This document shows positions 34,352 to 47,300 of a stretch of DNA of 64,000 nt, piece by piece. Position 1 is the first letter of the stretch. Every line of letters starts with the position of its first letter. The DNA is from Dicaeum eximium (taxonomy: Eukaryota > Chordata > Aves > Passeriformes > Dicaeidae): positions 943,450 through 1,007,449 of the forward strand of contig VWZP01009168.1 of the NCBI GenBank assembly GCA_013396995.1, given 5' to 3'. Made by a program: the position numbers and the translations under genes. A model generated the notes under the pieces. It saw nothing but the letters and a program-made list of their open reading frames with translations. It had not been told where the DNA came from and ran no database searches.

Positions 34352-34802
34352 GTTGGAGAGAGAGAGCACAGCAGAGGATGGGAGGAGATGGGCAAGATCA
34401 ACCTGAGCACAAGTCTGAGGAGGAGGGAGCTGGGAAAGGGGCTCAGCCTGGAGAAAAGGAGGCTCAGGGGGCACCTTCTGGCTCTGCACAACTCCTGACA
34501 GGAGGGGACAGCCAGGCGGGGGTCAGGCTCTGCTCCCAGGTCTCAAGGGACAGGATGAAATGGCCTCAAGTGGCCAGGCAAAATTTAGACTGGATATTAG
34601 GAAAAATTTCTTCACTGGAAGGTTGTTTAGGCATTGGAACAGGTTATCCAGGGAAGCGGTGGAATCACCATCCCTGGAAATTTGGATGTGGCAGCAGGGA
34701 TGTGATTTAATGGTGGGCTTGGCAGTGCTGGGTTGACAGCTGGACTTGATGATCTTAAAGGTCTTTTCCAACCTTAATGATCCAATAATTCTGTGATTCT
34801 AA
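34352..34802 (+). repeat. CR1 LINE 3' part, about 450 bp
   Basis: 'gcacaagtctgaggaggagg', 'ggctcagcctggagaaaagg', 'aactcctgacaggaggggac', 'tagactggatattaggaaaa', 'ggtggaatcaccatccctgg', 'gacttgatgatcttaaaggt' and 'ccaataattctgtgattct'. Same subfamily as 49530 and 52378. Confidence 0.95.
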
Positions 34803-35074
34803 CAGAAGAGCTGTGAGCATCCCCCCTCCACATGGATAGAGGGTCAGAGGAGCATCCAGCCAGATTTGCAATGAGCTCCACAGCCAGCACCAGTGGCATT
34901 CACCCTTTAGGTGTTCGTATACATGGCCATGTTTTCTGAAGCCTTGGTGAGGCTGGTGATGGCCAGCCATCTCTGGCCACCAGTGTCACAGAATGGCCAC
35001 CAGTGTCACAAAAAGGTGGTTCTCAGGTGCTCTGCCCACACCTAAAATCAGAGCAGGGTCACAGTCTCCATTTT

Positions 35075-35124
35075 GACTCAATGATCTTTGAGGTCTTTTC
35101 CAACTCTAATGATTCTGTGTTTCA
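35075..35124 (+). repeat. CR1 LINE terminal 50 bp
   Basis: 'gactcaatgatctttgaggt', 'cttttccaactctaatgatt' and 'ctgtgtttc': only the extreme 3' end, 270 bp after the previous CR1 in the same orientation. The sequence between (34803-35074) is unique. Confidence 0.85.
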
Positions 35125-36530
35125 CCCCTGTCAAGCTCTGAGGACAGGTCCTGCTGCATGGGGCACCCCATTGTTGTTGTCTGAGATCCTGGTGGGCATC
35201 CCCTGTGATCTGCAGTTTTGCAGCGAGATTTGCAGTTTTGTGTCAGAAAAAAGCGTGAGGTGCTTCCAGCTGCAGGTTTTTAATTGCTGGTGTCACCAAA
35301 AGAATGTCTTCTGGGTCTTTGTAAAGCCTGTGGAGAGACAGGGACCCACAGGGAAGAGGAAAGCTGCATTTATTTAGTTGGCATTCCCTGATCTACGAGC
35401 TGAGACAGTCATCGTAGGCGCTTTGCTCACAGACAGAAAATAATCACTAACAGGAACTTTTCCCCTTCAGCTCATCTGGAAAAAAAAAAAAAAAAAAGTG
35501 TGCCAAGAAAACTCCTATCTAGGGCCTCCTCCTAGACACTTTCCCGGTGCCAGAGGATGATCTTTGAACATCTGTTGCAGCTCTGCACATGAAAGGCTCG
35601 CAGGCACATCGGTTTGCATGTCCAGCCATCCTTTCTCCGAGGGGGCTGCACTCATCGCTGACGGAGCTATCTGCAGGATGTGATTGCTCATGCTGCACCA
35701 GGTACTTGGCAAGGGAGGGGGTGACGACGTTCTTGGCACCACACCTGCCCCGAGTGATGAGCCCCGGGCGGGATTTCCACATCGCCTCTCCCCTGCCCGG
35801 GATGAGAGCGGCTGTGAGCTCACAGCTGGAGCTGGCCAAGCCCAGCAGCTCGGGAGGGAGGATTTTGTCTCTCCTTTCAAGGCAGAGCTGTGAAAAGACT
35901 TGCACTTGATGGGTTCTTCCTCTTCAGCTAGGCTGAAGGTGCTCAGTGAACTTGGTGGTCTTTGGTCTTTGCTTCAGCTTCTGACGTTTTTTAGGTAAAG
36001 CGTTCTTCTTCCCTTGGGAAGTAACTTGCAGGAAGACTTGCAGGAAGTAACACAGCCCTAACCCTGACCCCTAAAATGCAGCTGGAGCTTTCCTGTTGGT
36101 TTCAGAGCAGCCCCAAAATCACCAAGGCACTGTCAGGAGCTGGGTCCAGCTGTTCTCATCTCCTGTTTGATTGCTTTGACTACAAAACCCACCTTCACCA
36201 AAGCAGCATCCTCGCCTCCCTTTCTGCCAGGAGGATACCAGTTTAGATTGCTGTGAGTTGTAAAACCCTGCTCTTATACCAAATTGGCTAGAAATCACCC
36301 CAGAAGGGCCAGTTGTCTGGAATGCCTTGTGCTGCTTGTTATTTTCCCAGTCAGAACTGCTCACAGTAAGCAATGCTCCCCAGGGCAGCTCTTACAGGTG
36401 AATCAGGCAGGGTCATGATGCCTTGGTCATTTGTCTCTGCTTCTCTCTGTCTTCTACATATTTATTTCAAATAAAGTGTTTGGGCTGTTCTTAGGGCAAA
36501 GTTCAGTTCAGTCCCCTATTACATCTTGGA
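35125..36530. other. Unique non-coding stretch
   Basis: Contains an A18 tract (35480-35497) and the CpG-rich segment 35585-35870 listed separately. No gene recognised. Confidence 0.6.
35585..35870. promoter_or_regulatory. CpG-rich, repeat-free segment (CpG-island-like)
   Basis: About 15 or more CpGs in under 300 bp, clearly above the surroundings: 'gggggtgacgacgttcttgg', 'gagccccgggcgggatttcc', 'cctgcccgggatgagagcgg'. Overlapping frames of 100-128 codons on both strands follow from composition. It could be an unmethylated regulatory element or the promoter of an unannotated non-coding RNA; no splice or TATA signal supports the latter. Confidence 0.35.
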
Positions 36531-36812
36531 GTCACAGACTCATTAAGGTTGGAAAATCCCACTAAGATCACAGAGTCCAACCATTAACCCAGCACTGCCA
36601 AATTTCCCACTAAACCATGTCCCCAGGTGCCACACCCACATGTGTCTTGAACAATTCCAGGGATGGTGATTCCAGCACTTCCCAAGGCAGCCTCACCTGT
36701 GAGTTCCTGACCACCCTTTCAGTGAAGAAATTTTTCCTAATATCCAATCTAAACCTCCTCTGGCACAACTTGAGGCTGTTTCCTCTTTTCCTATCCCTTG
36801 TTACCTGGAAGA
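36531..36812 (-). repeat. CR1 LINE 3' fragment ('cattaaggttgg' type)
   Basis: 'gtcacagactcattaaggtt', 'cagagtccaaccattaaccc', 'agcactgccaaatttcccac', 'taaaccatgtccccaggtgc', 'cctttcagtgaagaaatttt' and 'atatccaatctaaacctcct'. Confidence 0.95.
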
Positions 36813-37104
36813 AGAGAATCATCCAGCAGTGTATCCATCTTATACTTGGATTTAAGAATTTTTGCATGGTGTAAGCAAGGCAGAGAACACCACTTGGTTT
36901 CACACAGAGCACCAGGCAAATGCCACACCAGTGACAGCTTTTGGTCACCAGTGGTAGGGCCTGGGGTTACATCTTGTTCCTGGGAGATAAAACATTTTTT
37001 CCTTGGCCAAATGCTGATGTGTGTGGTTGTGGGACTGCCTTCTTCAGAACAAGGAGACACAGAGATGGGGCAAAACTGCATCCTAAATCTTACCAGAGCA
37101 TCAG

Positions 37105-37136
<32 letters not shown>
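37105..37136. repeat. (CT)n microsatellite
   Basis: About 13 CT units, then one interruption (ttt) and a short continuation. Confidence 0.95.
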
Positions 37137-37764
37137 AATCTCACCCCATTTAATTCAACTCTTACTTTCCAATTTGCAACAGTGTGTTATTTTTGTCTCT
37201 GCAGACACAAATCCAAATCCTGATCTCATTAATGTTAGTGGCAAAACTTCCAATAACTTCAACTGCACCAGGACTTGGCTCACTGTGAAGAAAATGTTGT
37301 TCTGAAGGCAATATGTACTGCCACAAGGCTTCAGACACCCATAAATCCATCAGGCCAATGAGTATTTCCATCTGCCATCCAGCATTTGGAGTCGTGTGTG
37401 TTAACAATATGAGCTAGAGAGTGAAAGTTACCAGCAAATGCATTTCTGCAACCATTTCTCCCCCCTTATTGATGAGGCTTTTGCATTTACTGGCAGAGGG
37501 ATCAGAAACAGCTTCCAGAGCACAGTAGTTTCTGTGTAGGTTGGCTCTTGGATGTCAGCGTGATGGACACCTTGAAAATGTGGTAGTAAGACCTAAAAAG
37601 GTTAGTCTGGTCCTAGGAAAGCTGAGCTTATTTCCCAGCTGTGCCACCAACCTCCTGTGTGTCCCAGGGCAAACCATTTGATCTCACTGTGCCTCAGTCC
37701 CTCTGCTAAAACATTTCTAACTCCTATCCTTTGCCTATGCAAAATTACAGGCAAGGCTATACTA

Positions 37765-37817
37765 CAAATAATAATAACAACAACAATAACAATAATAATA
37801 ATAATAATGATGATGAT
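37765..37817. repeat. Compound AAT/AAC/ATG trinucleotide repeat
   Basis: Mixed run of aat and aac units, then seven aat units, then three atg units. The opposite strand reads as a hydrophobic I/V frame that is not a gene. Confidence 0.93.
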
Positions 37818-40652
37818 AAAGAAAATCTGGTCTGTACATTGCATTAAATCTCAGCTACCCACACCTGGCCAACTACATTCTGGCAGGACTCTCACAGCTG
37901 AGCAGCACACACAAGAACCCTTTAGCTGGGGGAAAAAAAAAATCTTTCCCTTTCCTGGTGAATAATTTTAGGACTAGACTGGTAGCAAAGCCAGAGTGCA
38001 ACCTGGAGGCAATTTCAGTGGCATTCTGAAATGAGTTTTATTTAAGTCCATAAATGTTTTCAAAAAGTCTGTTTTAAGAGAGGCCAGGGTGCCCTGGGGT
38101 GACTCTCTTTAAAGAGCTTTGTTTGGTTAATAATGGTTTGTAAACGCTGTCTGTCGGAAGTGCCGCTGCCACTATCTTGGAAAAGTCTCTGCTGGGAAAC
38201 ACAGGCACCTTGTGTTTGCTGAGTGCTTTGGGTGTTTTCCTTTCCAATAACTCGTGTCAGTGCCCTGGTCCTGTGTGGCCACTGTGAAACGATGCTTGGC
38301 TGAGTGGCCTTGGTCCTGGGCTACATCCACACATCCCTTTCTTCGGTGGCGGATGGGATGTCACCGTGGGGAGCAGATGGCATTGCCCTGGGATCTGGGG
38401 ATGTGAACACCTTGGGGAACTCACCACATCGTTTGTGAGCAAGGAAAAACCCTGGCAGATCCCTGCAGCAACTGCAGCTGGGTGTGCTGTGGTGTGAACA
38501 AAGGACACATCTCACCTGCCAGAGGGAGGGCTCAGTTCATGGCATGGACAGGTCCTGCTGGGATGGTGAACAGTTACCACGGGGATGCCCTGAACTAGGA
38601 GCCAAAGCCACAAATCCTGGCATTAACTTGTACAGAAAGGAAAAGATCAGTCATTTCAATCTCTATATTTAGTGGGAAGTAGGACTTCTAAATGACCTTG
38701 AGAAATACTCAGAATTGTACTTTCTGCTGCTACCTGTCCAAGCACAGACTGTGTGAAAACATGATGCTCCTATTTCTGCTGAAATCCCACAGTTTGGTTT
38801 CTCTGCAATCACTGTTTCAAGCCTCTGGGTCCTTTCAAAGGGCCCAGCTCCATCTTGCAGGGATCAGCAGCACTATTTCCACCCCTCAAATCTACTCCAG
38901 CAGCTTCAGTTTGGATAAAATTATAGCAGCCATCAATCCAGTGCTCAAACTCTGGAGCTAATCACCACAGAGGGGAAGGAAGCAATTTTCTTCACACTAT
39001 ATTACTGTGCAGCTCCATACTTACAGATCTCAGTGCTGCTCTTTATTTTGCATCCTTGAGGAGCATCCATCACCATGCAGTGATGGAAGGGCTGACAGAA
39101 AACCAGGCTGGACAGACCACTGCACAGCCCAGGCAGGATTCACCTGACCTAACTGTGGCTGCCTGCAAGCTTGGCTGATGCCAGATATCTTTTTCTAGTT
39201 GGTGGAGAGAGTGGGAGAGGATCAGGGGATGATTCACCCCATGCTAGGAGAGGTGTTTGAGGCAGCCAGGATAAATCACCCTTCAGGGGCCCAGCTCTGT
39301 GTGTGGAGCTCATACCATTCACCCTTGTGAGATTCCAAATTTCCTCATGGCTGTAGTGGAGAGAGGTGCTCCTCACCTTTCTTGGCCATGGGTGCTGTAT
39401 TCCTGACCCTCTGCAGCAGTTGTCCTTCAGAGGAATGAAATTCCAGAAGATTTGCTTTTGCTTAATACAAAATTGCCCCAAGCATGCTGCCTCTTAGCAG
39501 GTTGATGCAGGACACTAGAACAATATGGATGTGCCATGATAATAATAATAAAGATTGCTGGTTTGGAAAAAGGAAACATAGCAGCTGAGAGAGGGGCCAG
39601 TGAGAAGTCCTGTTCCAAAATGGTTGTGGACTGAGATGATGTGGAAGAGGAGGGGAAGTTTTATTAATTATGGTACTTAAACCTGAGTGCAACGGCAAAC
39701 ATTGCTGCTTTTAAAACTTCCCAGCTGTTCCTTCCTTTGTTCTGGCGACTGCTTGGAAGTTTGAGCAGTGATAAAAGCAAGGGCTCTTAAAGCAGTTTGC
39801 AAAGTTGTAGGAGACTTTAAACAGCTGGTATGATAAAACACCCACATTTCCCCTGACAAATGTAAGCTCCACCGGTAGCTTTTAGTACAGGGATCTGTAG
39901 CAGAGCCATAAAAGAAATCAAATGGTTAAGTGTGGAGGTGAGGTCCCAGGTTTTCCCAGCTCAGTAAAGATATCCAACCAGCCATTATCACACAGGTGCA
40001 CGTATATCATTCAACATCAGACATCAAGGAAAAATAATTGCCTGGAGCGAGAGAGTAAAGTTCAAGGGAAGTTTGAGAGCGTTGCACACCAGCACTCCTG
40101 GAAGGATAATCAGACACATACACACCAAAAAAAAAAAAAAAAAATTACCCCCATGCTTTTGTTTGGTTGATGAATTTGGGTTTTCTGGCTGCATCAAATG
40201 AGATCTACAAATCCATCTTCATTAGACTTCTTCTAAAAACAATTGTACATTTCCTGGAAGCTCATTAACAGAGGAGCATTGCCAGGCTCTTATTCATAAT
40301 GACCCTGATTCAACAAAGTAGTTGAACATGTGCTCTGGGACTGATGATTTATAATAGCAAGTATTAAAGGAACCCAGATTTCTTCTAAGTTGTAGAAAAA
40401 AACTAAGCCCAGATTTCATTTGCATTTTTAGTGAAAATTCTGGTCAATCCCTCCTTTCTTTGATCTGATTTGTTTTAAATAATATGTCCAATATCTACCT
40501 ATCTATTATTTCATCACTTAGCATAAATTCATGTTGAGCTGAAAATACTTGATGACTCCACCTCAGTATCTACTGATTCTTCCTTCTCTCTTCTGAAATA
40601 CTTCTAATATTCCAGAGGCTGGGAGGGCAGCAGCTCTTACCTGTTGAGCACA

Positions 40653-40905
40653 AAGATATAGAATTATGAATGATTTGGGTTGAGACAAGCTGGAAGGTTC
40701 ATCTTTTCCAACCCTCTGCCACAGGCAGGGGCACCTTCCACTGGACCAGGTTGCTCCAAGCCCTGTCCAACCTGGCTTTGAACAATTCCAAGGATGGGGT
40801 AGCCACAGATTCTCTGGGAAACTTCTGTCAGGGCCTGACCAGCCTCTGAGTAAAGAATTTCTTCCTAACATCTAATCTAAATCTACCTTCCTAATCTTAA
40901 AGCCG
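40653..40905 (-). repeat. CR1 LINE 3' fragment
   Basis: 'atagaattatgaatgatttg', 'gccacaggcaggggcacctt', 'tccactggaccaggttgctc', 'ggatggggtagccacagatt', 'gagtaaagaatttcttccta' and 'acatctaatctaaatctacc'. Confidence 0.94.
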
Positions 40906-42467
40906 GGTAGGTAAAGGTCTTTCATGTATGTTTAAATTTATTTTTCAATAGCTTAAATATATTTTCCTATTGCAGTCTCTTCACTAGAATAGATTTCCTT
41001 GTTCCTGGCTGAGCTGTGATACAGCTTTGGTCCTTATTCCAGCCACCTCCAAGGCATCAGCATCTACTGCTGCTTTGCCCAATTTATTGCTGCTTCACCA
41101 TTCCTGTTCCTGTAGGATGATAGCCCCAACAGTGATTAATCCCTTGCTACATCCTAAGCTCTGTACAAACACGTAGTCAGAGAGTAACATCCCTCTGAGA
41201 AGCCTATAACCTAAATAGATGAAATAAATTAGGAGGCAAAGTGATTTGCCAGGAGGAAAAGCTGATTTTTGGATTTGCACCTGACGGCGCCAGGTCTCGG
41301 TGCCTGGTCATTAATCCCCCATTCCCCAGGGGAGCACGTGTGTTACCTGCTGGAAGCCCACAGCTGGAAAACGTTCCAGCTACAGCTTTTCCTGCTGCAG
41401 TTCTGCTGGAGACAGATCACTCCTTGCTCGACACATGGAGTTGTACGAAGTCTCATTACAGAAGATGTTTTATGCTGTCGATCTTCCAAAGCGTCGTCGC
41501 TGCCAGCAGGGCACTGGCTTCAGTATGGGTGGATTGTGCTTCCAAAAGCTAATTAAAATCATTAGTGGCTGCCTCAGATCAGTTGCCAGAAGCTATCCTT
41601 CATGACAGCAACCTCACATTCCCCTTGTCTGCTTGGGTATATTTAAGAGTTATTCTGAAGTTTATTATCTACCTTTTTAAAAATAATTCATGGTTATTTT
41701 ATGGTGAGGGGAGACATCTTAAAATGATTATGTATACCCAGATAAGCAATAAAAATCACAGAGGTCAAGAAAGAGAGGGCCTGTTTTGAATGTTACAAGT
41801 GTTCTGTATCTGCTGCTGGGTTCAAGGCCAGAACCTTTGCCAAATCCCCCGAAGTCAGATATTTTTCCACTCTCTGCCTGTTACAAATGGAAGCTACAAA
41901 GCTGCTCAATGGGAAGGGGATGGAAAGATGAAAGGGGAATTTTTAACCAGAAAATAATCACGAGACAATATCACCATTTAGGATTTCTTTTTCTTTGCCC
42001 CCAATTTCTATTTCCCTCATCCTCCACCATTCCCAGGTTTGTATCCTCTGGAAATGGATAGAAACAGGAGTTTCAAGCAAACAAGTCTATGTCTGTAATA
42101 TGGATAAAAACTTTGACCAGGATTTACACTGCTTACCTGAATACCAAAGAGCAGAGCTGCATTAAGTCCCTGGACTGAGAAGGGTGGTTCAGTTCACTGA
42201 ATACAGGCTGAGACCCCCAATAAATCAAAGTAATACTGCTCTCCTCTGACCCTTTCTTGTCCTGTCTGTTTCAAGTATATTTTATTTGCCTTCCCCAGCT
42301 GGTACAGTGGATTCTCCAGGTGCTGACACAAGGTATTTTGAGATTTGTAAGCCACATTACACCTGCAAAGTGTCTGGTGACAGCTGTGAGAGGTGCATTT
42401 GTTCCAGCTCTGCTCAGAGCTGCTGGCTACAGCCATTTGGATGGAATAGCTTTGAGCTGTAGCTATG
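40906..42467. other. Unique non-coding stretch
   Basis: No repeat recognised. 41240-41580 is listed separately. No gene recognised; overlapping 95-103 codon frames at 41241-41556 look like chance. Confidence 0.6.
41240..41580. promoter_or_regulatory. Candidate conserved non-coding element
   Basis: Repeat-free with retained CpG ('ctgacggcgccaggtctcgg', 'caaagcgtcgtcgctgccag'), a 'cattaatccccc' K50-homeobox-like site, an E-box 'gagcacgtgtgt' and 'agctaattaaaatcattag'. The call rests on composition only. Confidence 0.3.
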
Positions 42468-42694
42468 TAGATTTAGACTTAGACATTAGGAAGAAATTCT
42501 TCCCTGTGAGGGTGCTGAGGCCCTGGCACAGGGTGCCCAGAGAAGCTGTGGCTGCCCCATCCCTGGAAGCATTCCAAGCCAGGTTGGATGAGGCTTTAAG
42601 CAACCTGGGCTAGTGAAAGGTGTCCCTGCCCATGGCAGGGGGTTGGAAATGGATGATCTTTAAAGTCCCTTCCAACCCAAATCATTCTATGATC
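42468..42694 (+). repeat. CR1 LINE 3' fragment
   Basis: 'gatttagacttagacattag', 'gaagaaattcttccctgtga', 'cagagaagctgtggctgccc', 'tgcccatggcagggggttgg', 'cccttccaacccaaatcatt' and 'ctatgat'. One of the best-preserved copies. Confidence 0.96.
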
Positions 42695-43548
42695 TTGGCA
42701 GGGAAATTGAGTGTCTAAAAGAAAGGATTTGAGACTACTGGGAGCAGTACTTTGTGTGGTGGATTGCTTTCATGGACATGGAAACTCATGCTGGAAACAT
42801 GGTTTTAATAATTAAATTCATTTGGATATTTGATGTAGAGTGTCAGTTTAGCTTTGTAATAATAAATTCCAGTTTTTCTTCTGTTTGCAGCAATTTAACT
42901 CTTACTGGAAGAATAATTTCTGTTCTACTTCTGCTTCCCACTCACTGATTATCTCTAGTGCCATGGATTTATCCCTCTGTATGGTTTTTAAAAAGCACAG
43001 GATCACCTGTAAGATGGAGCTGCCCATTGCATCTCTGCTCAGGGCTGCCAGTGATTCCAGCACAGCAAAGAGCAGCTCTGAGTGGTTTTTTCAAAAAAAA
43101 AAAAAAATTGAAAGAATGTTCTTTGTGCCTGCCTCCTACAGTGAGCATCTTCCATGGTGATGAAAGGTCCTGCTCCACTTCCTGCCTTTCCCACCTGGAA
43201 AGGCTACTTAACAAGAATAACATTCCCTGGCTTTAGCTGTGTTGCTGCTCAGCCAGGATTTGCTAAAATTCACTGAAATAGCCATTGGAACCCAGATAAG
43301 AACAGAGGTTTCTGCAAGTCTGATTTCTGCAATGCAGAAAGGCTGTACCTGTGGCAGCTGAGCCACACTGCTTGGTGACAGCCACCTCTGCAGCCATCCT
43401 GCAGGGAAGCAGCAATCCAGCCACATTCATCAGCTCACAGTGAACGACCACAGTTGCTCTGTGCATCCCTCACCTAAGGACAGGCTGCCTTCAGAAGTTT
43501 TACAGCTTTTTTTTTCTTTTTTTTTTCTTTTTNNNNNNNNNNNNNNNN

Positions 43549-43590
<42 letters not shown>

Positions 43591-44150
43591 GTAGTAGGAA
43601 GCATCCTTCCAGTGAACATAAGACCATTTGATGTTACAATAAACCATTCTGCTGGCTCAAATCAAAGATGAGGCACCGAGGTGTTGTAAAAATCTTTGAG
43701 TCAACGAAAGACAGCTGGTTGAATCATTTCCCAGATTTTCATATGACTCATAAATTTGTTACATAGTGAGGAAATTCCCTGAAAGCTTCTTGGCAGGCAC
43801 CACCAGTCTGACCAGTAGCTAAGAAACACATAACCTTCCAGTTATAGGGAGGGAGCAGCGTGTGGAGCAAACAAAGAGCACTCTGCCTTCAGGTTTGAGC
43901 CTGGGGTCAGCTGGAAATGCATTTCTGCCACCAAAGCCACAATCCTTCTGCACAAGGGGACAGGACATCGAAGTGACAGCTCTGGGTTGTTATGACAATG
44001 CCAGAAGAGTTTTGTCTCCTCCTCTCCCTCATTCCACCCCACTGCACTCATGCACAGAAACACACATGTCCAAGCTCCACAGGGGTGACCTGGTGGTGCA
44101 GACACCTGTATCTGCCAAAAACCATGAAATTAGACCTTATCCATGTTAAC
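42695..44150. other. Unique sequence with an assembly gap
   Basis: No gene recognised. It has an A14 tract at 43095-43108 and the T-tract with an N gap at 43511-43589, listed separately. Confidence 0.6.
43511..43589. repeat. Long poly-T tract containing a 16-N assembly gap
   Basis: T-rich from about 43507. Sixteen Ns lie at 43533-43548, then 41 uninterrupted Ts to 43589. Sequencing or assembly evidently failed in the homopolymer, so the true length is unknown. Confidence 0.95.
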
Positions 44151-44347
44151 CATAAATTCATAACTGTTTTGGGTTGGAAGGGACTTGAAATATTAACTCA
44201 TTCCAACCTTCTTCCATGGGCAGAGACCCCTTCCACTATCCCAGGTTGCTCCAAGCCCCATCCAACCTGGCCTTGAACATTTCCAGGGATGTGGAAGCCA
44301 TAGATTCTCCAAGCAACCTGTGCCAGTGTCCCACCATCCTCTGAGGG
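44151..44347 (-). repeat. CR1 LINE 3' fragment
   Basis: 'cataaattcataactgtttt', 'gggttggaagggacttgaaa', 'ttccatgggcagagacccct', 'ccatccaacctggccttgaa' and 'gattctccaagcaacctgtg'. Confidence 0.94.
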
Positions 44348-47300
44348 CTAGTGAAGCACTGGAGTAAGACAGGCAGCCCAAATCCTGTCTTATTTGGGCA
44401 TCTAACTAATGATGAAATTTGAGATGTTTCTGCCACCATGATCCACGTTTCTTTGGGTAGTTAATGGGGAACACCTTAGAGAGCCTCCAATGGGAAAAGC
44501 CTGCCTACTGTGAGCAGGTAGGTTGGGTACTTGTGCTCCCCAAAAAACCTTCAAAGCTCTGTTTGGTTTTTTTACTCTCACCACTGAATGTATGTGGACA
44601 GAAAGGTCTTGCTTCAGGTGAACCAATTAATTAGACACCTACAGCCTCAGCACAGATTGAGGCACAGTGATGTGGACCCCACATTAAGCTGTATGAACAA
44701 ACTCCTGTGACCATCTTGTGCTTGTGTTGACACAAGCACGGGGCCAAGGTCTCACCTGGTAGATCTCACCTCAGAGACCACTGGAGCCTGGAGTTGTCTC
44801 CATTACCCCAGCAAAATGCAGCTTACCCACAAAACTCCTCCAGCTTCACAGGGTGCAGGTGCAGACAACTGCACCTAAATTTCTCAGTGATCCCTTCTTG
44901 GTGGCCAGACGAAAGGAAGAACAGGTTCCTCTCATCCCAAGCTATTGAAGCTCCATGTGGCCTCAGGTATCATGAAGATAATCTCACAATAATTTTCTTT
45001 CTTGTCCCTTATAGACAAGGGCAGGACGTGCCCTTATAGATAAACCCAGGACACACTCTTGAAAGTGGGGGTGTAGAATCATTGGTAGCTTTACAGCAAA
45101 ACTCAACAATGCAGCATTTGGTTGTGTTTGGTCTCTAAGCTCTGCACCTTGTTATCTTTTGAGGAGCCCCCAAGGCATCTGCAGGGGCTGTGCCCATCTC
45201 AGGTTGTAGCACAGAATCTGAGGTGCTTTGGGGTGTTGGCAGACAGGTCAGCTCAGGGGTTTTCCTGGTCACTGGCACCAAACCCACAAACCACAAGGAG
45301 TAATTGACTCCAGTGTGTTGGGTTGGGTGATGGAAGTGACACAGTCCAGGTTAGAGAATGTGAAGATGATGGGGACCACCTTGCAGAGACTTGGGGACCA
45401 CCAGAGAGGTGTGGGCTCCTGTTTGGGGCCCGCCAGTGCCAATATTTTAACCAGTGCTTAAGCAGAAGATGTGACCTGGCAATTCGCCCCAGAGAGTCTT
45501 CACACATTTAATTAATTAATCAGGTAATTCAAGAGCCGTGGACGATCACAGATAGAAGTCCCACTGAAATCCCAGTGCATGAGCACACACAGGCCCAGGC
45601 ACATCCAAGGGAACGCGGCTCCCAGCTCCCCAAATCCCGCCGTGCTCGGAATGGTCAAAGGAAACACAAATGACATTTTGTTTCTTCCCCGTGAAAAACA
45701 CTTGCAAAACCCTGACCGGCAAGAATGGATTGCATTTCAGAGACTTGTTTATTCATCCGAAGCTCAAAAGATTTAAGAGTTTAAATAAAACTGAATGAGG
45801 CTTCGGGTATGCGAGGCTCTGAAATGCTCTTTTTAAGAGACAGACGCCTGACGCCTTGGAGCAGCTCCTCGGTGGCAGAGAGGGCTTTAGTGGCTTCACT
45901 TGGCTGCAATTAAAGCTGATCAGGGCTTCGAGCTGGTTGACAACACAGAAAATCATGCCCAGTTCAGCCCTCCAAAACGCCTCCCCGTGTCACATATTTG
46001 TCACAGCTTTAGCTTCAAATTCCAGCATGGAATACAAAGCCCATCTCCAGATTATTGGTGAAAACGTTCCTAGGAATTCAGAAACTTTACCACACCGTTA
46101 TTCTGACTGCTTTCCAGATTAAACCTCTTTTTTTTTTTTTTTTTTTCCTCTCTTTCTTTTGGTTGCTTTAATTTACTAGAGGAAGCAAAGGCAAATAGTT
46201 TAATCATAACCATCCCTAGGGGCAATTTAGAATCATTTTCTCATTAGTGCCTATAATATGCAGTATAAGTAATGTTCAATCAGATGGTGGCTACAAAGGC
46301 CTGTGCAGACAGTGAAATGAAATGCACTCCAAACCAGGAATAGATGAATGAGAATAATCTTGTCTTTTTGTATCTTGCCCCTTTGCTGGTGGGTGAACAA
46401 AATTTCCCCCCCTCCCCACCCACTTTATTCTCTTTCTCGTTTGAGGGGGATGAATCAAACTTTCCCCTAAATAGTAAAATCAAGTAATAGAAGTGGAGAG
46501 ATTCCAAGACTATTGAGGCTCCAGGGAGTTCAGTCACAGACAGCCAAAGGCAGGAAGTATTTGAAGGGGGAGAAGAAAATAAAAACATGAGGGAGCAGGA
46601 AAAACATGCTCCATAAAGATGACTTAAGAGGGAGACGTGTCACACATCCATAAGGAGGGTCCAACAGGAGTACCTGAGGATATTTTGGGAGAAAGAGTAG
46701 CTTCAAAGGCCTCTTCTCCCCCAAAAGATCCTCTACCTGAGATGCAATTACCCCCGTGTGAGTCAGGATTGAAGTCAGATCATGGAAATGACTCCCATTA
46801 AAAAACAAGCTTTGAAGATTCAAAATGGTGGGGCAGGAAGTTCTTGCACCATCTCTCCTGCCAAAGCTGGCACACATGGGATTACTCCCCTGAGTGTAGT
46901 TGGGTAGATCAGCAGAAGTAAAATGGTCATTACTTGGGTGGCCACCAGCTCAGTGGTGGCTCTTTTGCTCCGGTTGGGTGGGATGTGCTGCTCAGTGACA
47001 GCTACACCACTTAAATGGGATCTCATGGATCATCTTGACCATGATGGGAACCCCAAAGAGCACTGACTGGGATTCCAGAACAAGCTGGGAGCTGAGGAAG
47101 GTAAATTCTTTCCTCTTTCCAGGGAAAAAATCAGTAAGACCCTTAGCTGTGTTCCTCTCCATATTTCTCAGGAGGCTCTTGGCTTGCTCAGGGTGGTATC
47201 TACTGGCTTTGATGGACCTTGTCTGGGAGAAGGGCAAATTCTGGGATTTCCTGCTTTCCAGCTGGCCCAGGGTGATGACTGAGATTGGATATTGTCTCTT

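Larger units (their letters stand above)
36813..40652. other. Unique non-coding stretch with microsatellites
   Basis: 3.8 kb without a recognised mobile element. It carries (CT)n at 37105-37136, a compound AAT/AAC/ATG repeat at 37765-37817, a short (AAT)n at 39539-39552 and an A18 tract at 40127-40144. No gene seen. Confidence 0.6.

Noticed and set aside
36055..36080. Telomere-like 'ccctaaccctgacccctaaa'
   Set aside because: Only two imperfect units; not a telomeric tract.
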